In this document: piece after piece, positions 57,685 to 64,000 of the stretch
How the letters are laid out: each line of letters opens with the position of its first letter
How positions within the stretch are numbered: the first letter of the stretch is position 1
Assembly: GCF_036226525.1 (NCBI RefSeq)
Contig: NZ_CP108487.1
Location: 7,254,001 to 7,318,000, forward strand
Reading direction: 5' to 3'
Length of the DNA stretch: 64,000 nt
DNA from: Kribbella sp. NBC_01245
Lineage (GTDB): Bacteria > Actinomycetota > Actinomycetes > Propionibacteriales > Kribbellaceae
Notes under the pieces: model-generated
Told to the model about the DNA's origin: nothing
The model's database searches: none
The model's input: only the letters and a program-made list of their open reading frames with translations
Program-made: the position numbers and the translations under genes

Positions 57685-60648
57685 TCAGCGGTCCAATCGG
57701 GCAGTGATGCGATTGAGGTCGAAGCGTTCGCCCGCTGGCAGGGGAGTGCCGACGGAGGCGCGGAGGGTGGCGGCTTTGGTCAGGAGGCGGCGGGCTTCGG
57801 TGGGGTTGGCGGTCAGGGCCTCGACGCCGGCCAGGCCTTCGCAGGCGAGGGCGATCGCTCGCGGGTCGCCGACGGCTTCCGCGGTCGCGAGGCCTTCCTC
57901 ATGGAGGGCGCGGGCCTGTACGGCGTCACCTCGTTGCTCGGCGGCGAAACCGAGTTCCGCCAGGATCAGCGCCACACCGGGCCCGCCGCCGTACTCGCGA
58001 CACCAGTCGAGCCACGCCCGGAGGTGGAGCTCCGCCTGCTCGAGCTCACCGCGGCGCCGGGCGGTCATACCCAGACCCACCTCGGCGAACTGCACTCCGC
58101 GTTGATGCGACTGCGACCGGGCGAGCTCCATTCCGCGCCGGTGGTACTCGTCCGCGGCAGTGAAATCCCCGGCCAGCAGGGCCAATCGCCCGAGGCCGGA
58201 GAGCTTGTACGACGCTTCCGTCCACAGGCCGAGGTCTTGCGCGTAGCAGAGGCCTTCCTCGTGCAAGCGGGTTGCCTCGGCGTACTCACCAGAAACCTCG
58301 GCAAGGAACGCCAGAACATCCGTGGCACGCAGACGCCCCCAGCGATCGCCGAGGTCGCGGAAGGTGGTCGCACTGCGCACAGCGAGTTCGCGCGCTCTCG
58401 CCAGGTCACCGGCCGCCAGAGCGCTGGACGCCTGCAAGGACTCGACCGTGGCCGTACCCCAACGGTCATTGGTCCCCCGAGCCCTCCACCGCTCGCTCGG
58501 GCCCGGAGTTCCGAAGCCCACTTGGGCAGAGGCCAGCACGAGGGTTACGACACCTGGATCGCGCGCAGCGTCGTACAGGTCGTCTAGCTCGGCTTCAACC
58601 GGATCTACGCCATCACGAACCAGCAAGGTGAAGGCGGCTCGCCACAGTCCTGCAAGTGCCAGGGCGTCCGCAGGACCGGGCATGGCCAGTACACGATCTA
58701 GTGACCGCCGCGCCTCGCCCAACCGGCCTCGGACGAACCAGTACCACCCAAGGGCTGTGGTCAGTTCCAACGCCACGGAGGCGTCTCCGGCGTCAATGGC
58801 AGAGTCGAGCGCGGTACGGAGGTTCGCGGTCTCCGTGTCGAGTCGGGACAACCAGAGCTGCTGGTCATGCCCTCTGAGGTTGGAGTCGGCCTCAACCGCC
58901 AGCGCCAGGTAGTACTGCCGGTGGAGGCTCTCGACGGCTAGACGTTCCTGAAGTCGTTCAAGGCAGTACGCCGTCACAGACTCGAGTAGTCGGTAGCGGG
59001 TGCCGTCAGGTGTTGGGACGGCTACGACCAGCGAGCGATCTACCAGTCGTGACACGAGGTCCAGTACGTCGCCGGGCTTGATGCCGTCTCCCGCGCAGAC
59101 AACCTCCGCGGCGGCCAACGTGCAGCCTTCGGCGTGTACGGCGAGCCGGCGCAGGACTATCCGCTCGGACTCTGTCAGGAGGTCCCAACTCCAGTCGATC
59201 ATCGCCCGCAAGGTCTGTTGCCTAGCGGGCGCTCCACGCCTCCCGGCGACCAGTAGGCCGAACCGGTCGTCCAAACGCTCGGCAAGTTCGCGTACGCCGA
59301 GTGCGCGCACACGGGTGGCCGCGAGTTCGAGAGCGAGTGGGATGCCGTCAAGCCGCTGGCAGATGGCTGCAACGGCTGCAGGGTCGTCCGGCACGAAACT
59401 CGGTACGGCGGCACTAGCGCGAGCGGTGAACAGTTCAACGGCCGACGCCAGTTCAAGCGGTGGCACGGGCCAGAGGCGTTCACCGTCGACCGCCAACGAC
59501 TCCTGGCTTGTCGCGAGGATGCGCAGCCCGGGCGCTCTCGCGAGCAGTACGCGGGCCAGTTCCGCTACCGGTTCGATCAAGTGCTCACAGTTGTCCAAGA
59601 CCAGCAGAAGCCGTTTGTCCTGCAGCCCTTGGGCCAACCGATCCTGCAGCGGTTCCTCGGCGGAATCCCGCACGGACAATACGGCCGCGACGGCCTCGGC
59701 GGGGGACGTTGTACCGGCAAGCTCGACCAGCCAAACCCCATCCGGATAGACGGCCTGGCGAGCGGCCTCAAGCGCCAACCGGGTCTTACCCACACCACCC
59801 GAGCCTGTGAGCGTCACAAGTCGGCTTGCGGCGAGCAAGCCCTTCACAGTCGCTACAGCCTCACCACGGCCGATCAACTCGGTAAGCGGCTCCGGCAGGT
59901 TGTTCCGCCCCAGAGCCGTGCTGCCAGGCACAGTCGCCTCTTGCCGCAGTACAGCCTGGTAGACCGCAGAGAGCTCAGGGCTCGGATCAACCCCCAGCTC
60001 GTCCGCCAACCGCCGCCGCAACGCGTCGTACCGCTCAAGCGCCTCTGCCTGCCTCCCGGCTCCATAGAGGGCCCGAAGATGTACGGCGTGCAGTCGTTCC
60101 CGCAGCGGGTGGAGCGTCACCAGCTCGCCTAACTCGCTCACGAGCTCTCGGTGCTGCCCAAGTTCGAGACGTGCCTCGGCCAGGTCCTCCAGCGCGACGA
60201 GCCGTTCCTCTTCCAGCCGGGCCCGTACCGCCTCAGCAAAGTCGTACCCGTCATAGGCGGTTCCCCGCCACAGCGCGAGCGCCTCGGTCAACAGCGCCGG
60301 GTCCCGGTTCAACCTGGCCTTGGCGACTAGTGCCCGGAACTCCTCGCTATCGACGGCCGTAGCGGCCAGCGCGTATCCCGCCGGGCTAGAGACGACCAGT
60401 GCTTTGCCGCCCGGCTCGATCTCCTCCAGGGCTTTCCGCAACTGCCAGACCCGGGTCTGCAAGGTACTCCCCGGATTGGCCGGCAGACTGCCGCTCCAGA
60501 GATCATCGATCAACCTGTCCGCCGGAACGGGCCTTCCGCCGTACGAGAGCAGGTCGGCCAACAGCGCCCGGACCTTCTTCTCGCGGATCGTGCCCGGCTT
60601 ACCGTCTGAGGACCAGACCTGCAGCGGACCAAGCACCCCGAAACGCAC
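57685..60648 (-). CDS. SARP-family regulator with NB-ARC and TPR domains (AfsR-like)
   Basis: A 987-residue AfsR-type activator. The N-terminal OmpR-like winged helix (VRFGVLGPLQVW, KKVRALLADLLSYGGRPV) and BTAD domain cover about residues 1-245. The NB-ARC/AP-ATPase part starts with Walker A LTGSGGVGKTRLALEAAR near 280 and ends near 560; about 620-987 are tetratricopeptide repeats (ARSLDRVLAMPG, LHEEGLCYAQDLG, LHEEGLATAEAVGDP). GTG at 60648 gives the family start; longer frames would run over the MFS gene. The MFS gene is immediately upstream on the same strand. It probably activates a nearby efflux or natural-product function. Confidence 0.9.
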   Translation of the reverse strand: MRFGVLGPLQVWSSDGKPGTIREKKVRALLADLLSYGGRPVPADRLIDDLWSGSLPANPGSTLQTRVWQLRKALEEIEPGGKALVVSSPAGYALAATAVDSEEFRALVAKARLNRDPALLTEALALWRGTAYDGYDFAEAVRARLEEERLVALEDLAEARLELGQHRELVSELGELVTLHPLRERLHAVHLRALYGAGRQAEALERYDALRRRLADELGVDPSPELSAVYQAVLRQEATVPGSTALGRNNLPEPLTELIGRGEAVATVKGLLAASRLVTLTGSGGVGKTRLALEAARQAVYPDGVWLVELAGTTSPAEAVAAVLSVRDSAEEPLQDRLAQGLQDKRLLLVLDNCEHLIEPVAELARVLLARAPGLRILATSQESLAVDGERLWPVPPLELASAVELFTARASAAVPSFVPDDPAAVAAICQRLDGIPLALELAATRVRALGVRELAERLDDRFGLLVAGRRGAPARQQTLRAMIDWSWDLLTESERIVLRRLAVHAEGCTLAAAEVVCAGDGIKPGDVLDLVSRLVDRSLVVAVPTPDGTRYRLLESVTAYCLERLQERLAVESLHRQYYLALAVEADSNLRGHDQQLWLSRLDTETANLRTALDSAIDAGDASVALELTTALGWYWFVRGRLGEARRSLDRVLAMPGPADALALAGLWRAAFTLLVRDGVDPVEAELDDLYDAARDPGVVTLVLASAQVGFGTPGPSERWRARGTNDRWGTATVESLQASSALAAGDLARARELAVRSATTFRDLGDRWGRLRATDVLAFLAEVSGEYAEATRLHEEGLCYAQDLGLWTEASYKLSGLGRLALLAGDFTAADEYHRRGMELARSQSHQRGVQFAEVGLGMTARRRGELEQAELHLRAWLDWCREYGGGPGVALILAELGFAAEQRGDAVQARALHEEGLATAEAVGDPRAIALACEGLAGVEALTANPTEARRLLTKAATLRASVGTPLPAGERFDLNRITARLDR

Positions 60649-60658
60649 ACCGTCAACC

Positions 60659-61912
60659 CTACCCAGGAGCCAACACAGGCTCGCTGGCCCGGTTGTCGGA
60701 GGCAGCACGCTCGCGGCGCGCCAGCAGGATGAACGGCAGGACCAGGAGCTGGATACCTGCACCGATGACGTAGGAAGGGCCGTAGCTCCAGACGTCGGCA
60801 GACCGGCCGAGGACCGGCTGGATGACCACGCCACCAGTGGAGCCGAGCAGGCTGTCCGACGACAGTACTGTCGCCCGCTGTGCCGACGGGATCAGTCCAT
60901 TCAGGTAGGCCTGCCTGATCGGCATAGCGGCTGCGAACATCACTGACCACACCGCCAGTAGCGCGAACACCACCCAGAAGTTCTGCACCAGACCCATCAG
61001 CGCCAGCACTACCGCGGTGACGCCGGCAGTGATGAGGAGCGCCGACGTACGCCGCCGGAACGCCCTGGCCACCAGCGACACCGAGGCGCCGCCAGCGATC
61101 TGCGCTCCGGCGACCAGCCCGGCCGTCAGCCCGGCGATCGCGTAGGAATCTGCGCTGCCGTACAGCTCGAGCAGGTACGGCTGGGCCGCGTAGAAGCCGT
61201 ACACGCTGACGCCCGAGGCGAAGGGTGCGGCGAGCATCAACCAACGCACTGGCGGGTTGAGCAGACCGTGCTCCAGCGATGCGCGCAGAATGCCGGCCAT
61301 CTCCGACCTGACCGAGACACGCGGTTTCGGTGCGAAGCCGACGTCGTACATCGACCGCCAGGCCACCAAGAAGGTGAGTCCGAGCAGCACCGCCCGGACG
61401 AGGTACGGCACGCCGAGGTTGGTCGCCTGGGCCAGCAGGCCGCCGCCGATCGTGCCGCCCATCATCGCGATACCGCTCGCCATCTGCCCCTTACCGAAGG
61501 CCGTGTCCAGCGAGCCGTCGTACCCGCTGGCGGTCAGGCCGTCCACCAGCCACGCCTCGGTGGCGCCGCTGAAGAACGTGAACCCCAGTCCGAGCAGGGC
61601 CGACGCCGCCGCCCAGGCCGCGAACGGCGCACTGGTGTGCCACAGCAGCAGATAGAGCAGCGTGGATCCGAACAAGGTGGCCGCGCCGAGCAGGTACGAC
61701 GTACGCCGGCCGACCGTATCGGCGACCACACCTGTCGGGACCTCGAACAGCACCATGCCCGCGGTGAAGAACGCGTTCGCGGCAAACGCCTCGCCGATAC
61801 TCAGGCCGGCGTCGAGCAGGAACAGCGTGTTGATGCCCCAGATCATCGACGAAGCACTTGTCGACACGACGACAAGCGTTAGGTAGGTCCGCAGAAGCTG
61901 ATCCGAAGCCAT
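60659..61912 (-). CDS. MFS transporter
   Basis: A 417-residue major facilitator with 12 predicted helices. GVVADTVGRRTSYLLG (about 62-77) is signature A; FEVPTGVVADTVG and GATEAWLVDGL are typical of a multidrug/unknown-function MFS subgroup. ATG at 61912 after GAGGTG. It ends 10 bases before the SARP gene start and is divergent from the imine-reductase-like gene. An efflux role under SARP control is likely; the substrate is unknown. Confidence 0.88.
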   Translation of the reverse strand: MASDQLLRTYLTLVVVSTSASSMIWGINTLFLLDAGLSIGEAFAANAFFTAGMVLFEVPTGVVADTVGRRTSYLLGAATLFGSTLLYLLLWHTSAPFAAWAAASALLGLGFTFFSGATEAWLVDGLTASGYDGSLDTAFGKGQMASGIAMMGGTIGGGLLAQATNLGVPYLVRAVLLGLTFLVAWRSMYDVGFAPKPRVSVRSEMAGILRASLEHGLLNPPVRWLMLAAPFASGVSVYGFYAAQPYLLELYGSADSYAIAGLTAGLVAGAQIAGGASVSLVARAFRRRTSALLITAGVTAVVLALMGLVQNFWVVFALLAVWSVMFAAAMPIRQAYLNGLIPSAQRATVLSSDSLLGSTGGVVIQPVLGRSADVWSYGPSYVIGAGIQLLVLPFILLARRERAASDNRASEPVLAPG

Positions 61913-61976
61913 CAGGCACCTCTTCCGTCGTTGCTGTCACCTGCTACGTCGGAGCGGTCTAAAGCCCATCGACATT

Positions 61977-61997
61977 GGAGCTAGAGAAAACCTAGAG
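61977..61997. promoter_or_regulatory. SARP-like direct repeat in divergent promoter
   Basis: CTAGAG occurs at 61981 and again at 61992, an 11-base spacing that is the classic arrangement of SARP-binding heptamers. It lies between the MFS gene (61912) and the imine-reductase-like gene (62045). Confidence 0.5.
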
Positions 61998-62044
61998 CGG
62001 TCGATCGCAGGGTTAGGGCCTGACAAGAACAGGAAGGACCTTCT

Positions 62045-62863
62045 GTGAGTAAGACCGATGTGACGGTATTGGGGCTTGGTTCGATGGGGCACGCGCTTGC
62101 TGCCGCGTTCCTGGCCAACGGACACCGGGTGACCGTGTGGAACCGCACCCCCGGCAAGGGCGACGACCTGGTCGCCCAAGGGGCCATCCGCGCGCAAGGC
62201 CCGAAGGAAGCAGTACAGGCGTCGCCGGTGGTTGTTGCCTGCGTACTGGACTACCCGACGCTGCACGGCGTGCTGGATGGTTCCTGGGACGCCCTGGCCG
62301 GGCGGACGCTGATCAACCTCACGAACGGGACGCCCGCACAGGCGCGGGAGACGGCCAAGCTGCATGACGGGGAGTACGTCGACGGCGGCATCATGGCCGT
62401 TCCGCCGATGATCGGTGGGCCGAGCGCGTTTGTGCTCTACAGCGGTTCGCGGGCCGCGTTCGAGCGGTACGAGGACATCCTCGGCGAGCTCGGCGCCACA
62501 CACTTTCTGGGCGAGGACGCGGGCATGGCAGCGCTGATCGACCTGGCGCTGCTGAGCGGGATGTACGGCATGTTCGGCGGCGTCGCGCACTCGGTCGCGC
62601 TGGCCGCGTCGGGCGGTCTCGACCCGGCCGAGTTCACCACCTCGCTGCTCGCGCCCTGGCTGGTCGCGATGACCGGGGTGCTCAATTCGATCACCGATGA
62701 CTCGCCTGCCGACATGCAGGTCATCGCGTTCGGGAACATCGTTGCTGCCAGCAACGACCAGGGCGTTGATCCGGAGTTGCTGAGCCACCTGACCACACCA
62801 TTTCGCCAGATGATCGGCCCGGACGCGGCCGGTCTCACCCTCGAGGAGATGTTGAACCGATGA
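62045..62863 (+). CDS. NAD(P)-binding imine-reductase-like oxidoreductase
   Basis: A 272-residue 6-phosphogluconate-dehydrogenase-type protein. The N-terminal Rossmann motif [22 protein letters not shown] and the VWNRTPGKG segment that follows match imine reductases and beta-hydroxyacid dehydrogenases. [14 protein letters not shown] and [13 protein letters not shown] follow the IRED pattern. The catalytic Lys of beta-hydroxyacid dehydrogenases is not seen, as in IREDs where Asp or Tyr takes that place; here [15 protein letters not shown] fills the region. GTG start after ACAGGAAGGA. It overlaps the next SDR gene (ATGA). Confidence 0.85.
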   Translation: MSKTDVTVLGLGSMGHALAAAFLANGHRVTVWNRTPGKGDDLVAQGAIRAQGPKEAVQASPVVVACVLDYPTLHGVLDGSWDALAGRTLINLTNGTPAQARETAKLHDGEYVDGGIMAVPPMIGGPSAFVLYSGSRAAFERYEDILGELGATHFLGEDAGMAALIDLALLSGMYGMFGGVAHSVALAASGGLDPAEFTTSLLAPWLVAMTGVLNSITDDSPADMQVIAFGNIVAASNDQGVDPELLSHLTTPFRQMIGPDAAGLTLEEMLNR

Positions 62864-63609
62864 CCCGAAAAGCTGTAGTCACAGGCGGTACGCACGGGAT
62901 CGGGCTCGCCACCGTCAAGGCGTTGCTCGACGGCGGTGCCGAGGTGCTGCTGACCGGACGCGACGAGCGCAACCTGGAGAAGGCGCGCGGCGAGCTGACC
63001 GGGCGGTCCGCCCACGTGCTGCGGTCCGACGCGGCCAGCCTCGCCGATATCGATGCCCTCGGCAACGAGGTGGGCCAGCGGCTGGGGCAGATCGACCTGC
63101 TCTTCGTGAACGTCGGCATCTCGATGCTGGAGCCGTTCGACCAGGTCACCGAGGCGTCGTACGACCGGAGTTTCGCGGTCAACACCAAGGGCGCGTTCTT
63201 CACCGCCCAGCGCCTCGCGCCGCTGGTCCGCGACGGTGGTGCGATCGTCTTCACCTCGTCGATCGCGGACGAGGGCGGCGAGTCCACGATGACGGTGTAC
63301 GGCGGTACCAAGGCGGCGCTGGTGTCGATGGCCAAGGGCATGGCGGGCGCGCTGCTGGCTCGCGATATCCGGGTCAACGTGGTCAGCCCAGGGTTCATCG
63401 ACACCCCGACGATGGGCGCCGCCGATCTGTCCGAGGCCGACCGGCAGGCCTTCCGCGTGATCGGGGATGAGATGACGCCGATGAAGCGGCACGGTACGGC
63501 GGAGGAGGTGGCGGCCGCGGTCCTCTACCTGGCCTTCGACGCCACCTACACCACCGGATCCCGCCTAGTCGTCGACGGCGGCCTCGGCACCGGCATCACA
63601 CGCGCCTGA
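62860..63609 (+). CDS. SDR-family oxidoreductase
   Basis: A 249-residue classical SDR with [20 protein letters not shown] (residues 7-26), [11 protein letters not shown] in place of [14 protein letters not shown] with the catalytic Ser, [16 protein letters not shown] as YxxxK, and a C-terminal [14 protein letters not shown]. It overlaps the imine-reductase-like gene by four bases (ATGA), so the two form an operon and may act in sequence on one metabolite. Confidence 0.9.
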   Translation: MTRKAVVTGGTHGIGLATVKALLDGGAEVLLTGRDERNLEKARGELTGRSAHVLRSDAASLADIDALGNEVGQRLGQIDLLFVNVGISMLEPFDQVTEASYDRSFAVNTKGAFFTAQRLAPLVRDGGAIVFTSSIADEGGESTMTVYGGTKAALVSMAKGMAGALLARDIRVNVVSPGFIDTPTMGAADLSEADRQAFRVIGDEMTPMKRHGTAEEVAAAVLYLAFDATYTTGSRLVVDGGLGTGITRA

Positions 63610-63629
63610 GGAAGGTTTAAGGTCGAGGG

Positions 63630-64000
63630 ATGGCGCGGGAGTTGGTGGTGCTGGGGACGGGGAGTCAGGTGCCGTCGCGGAGCCGCGGCCAGAACGGGTA
63701 TTTCCTGCGCTGGGATGACGAGGGTTTCCTCTTCGACCCGGGCGAAGGTACCCAACGGCAGATGCTCTTCGCGGGTGTCGCCGTCGGCGCGATCACGCGA
63801 ATCTGCATCACCCATTTCCACGGCGACCACTGCCTGGGATTGCCAGGCGTCGTCCAACGGCTCTCCCTCGACCGTGTCCCGCACACCGTGCAAGCGCACT
63901 ACCCAGCGTCCGGCCGGGAGTACTTCGCCAGATTGCGCCACGCCAGCTCCTTCTACGAAGTGGCCAAGGTCGCGGAGGAGCCGGCGTACGACGACGGCCC
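63630..64000 (+). CDS. rnz: Ribonuclease Z (tRNase Z), N-terminal part
   Basis: The gene starts at ATG 63630 and leaves the window at the right edge; about 123 residues are present. It reads [20 protein letters not shown], then [13 protein letters not shown] and the metallo-beta-lactamase metal motif [16 protein letters not shown], all hallmarks of tRNase Z, which removes the 3' trailer from tRNA precursors. Start is 20 bases after the SDR stop. Related arylsulfatase-type MBL proteins are less likely given the GEGTQRQ and HCLGLPG strings. Confidence 0.9.
   Translation, partial: MARELVVLGTGSQVPSRSRGQNGYFLRWDDEGFLFDPGEGTQRQMLFAGVAVGAITRICITHFHGDHCLGLPGVVQRLSLDRVPHTVQAHYPASGREYFARLRHASSFYEVAKVAEEPAYDDG

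Noticed and set aside
60649-60834. Longer start for the SARP regulator
   Set aside because: It would overlap the MFS gene 3' end and adds Ser/Arg-rich sequence without homology; GTG 60648 gives the standard SARP N-terminus.

Overview
The window is high-GC DNA from an actinobacterium. The evidence is strong G/C bias at third codon positions, many GTG and TTG starts, several apparently leaderless genes, an IdeR-type iron regulator, a SARP/AfsR-type activator, ROK, LacI and PadR regulators and many secreted hydrolases. A soil organism of the Nocardioidaceae/Kribbellaceae type is my inference; no rRNA or tRNA is present to settle it. No prophage, CRISPR array or intact transposase was seen.

Layout. 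1-2342: 3' part of an amino-sugar operon (deacetylase, PfkB kinase, class II aldolase). 2343-2947: non-coding, rich in inverted repeats. 2948-7216: small protein, TetR gene with three matching operators, HIT-like protein, APC transporter, IdeR. 7304-10430: methyltransferase, pabB-pabC pair, a tiny reverse-strand gene. 10592-14664: YtrA-type GntR regulator and two ABC exporters. 15030-19564 (reverse): secreted glycosidase, LacI regulator, SDR. 19701-22214: alkylation-repair operon (Ada/AlkA, GNAT, Ogt). 22626-28454: nucleotidyltransferase, KhtT/KhtU-type K+ efflux pair, PadR plus dienoyl-CoA reductase, and a hypothetical gene bracketed by two hairpin repeats. 28590-32530: iron-siderophore importer with an IdeR box. 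32696-37332: secreted phosphoesterase and a three-gene membrane/propeller operon. 37608-43359 (reverse): HTH protein, GH123-like secreted enzyme, ROK regulator. 43577-48873: DinB-like protein, FAD monooxygenase divergent from a GntR-TetR fusion regulator, a degenerate non-coding stretch, membrane protein, SDR. 48970-52803: secreted peptidase, TetR with two operators, a frameshifted SDR, LysE exporter. 52828-57198: ECF42-type sigma factor locus. 57265-64000: VOC protein, SARP-NB-ARC-TPR regulator, MFS transporter, imine-reductase-like enzyme, SDR and the 5' part of tRNase Z.

Three themes stand out. (1) Two families of dispersed repeats lie between genes. Family A is a perfect hairpin with about 30-bp arms (five full copies, one half copy); in two copies substitutions occur in both arms so that pairing is kept. 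Family B is built of 33-bp units and forms inverted pairs; at 37313-37563 family A sits nested inside a family B pair. (2) The ECF42-type sigma gene is surrounded by three copies of the spaced motif TGTCGA-N17-CGAC, before the DGPF/YCII gene, the DHFR-like reductase gene and the first of two paralogous hydrolases, which outlines a compact local regulon. (3) Several regulator genes lie next to palindromes that look like their operators (TetR at 3400 and 51204, YtrA at 10660, PadR at 25216, GntR-TetR at 45523, IdeR box at 28590, SARP-like direct repeat at 61981), so much regulatory wiring can be read directly from the sequence.
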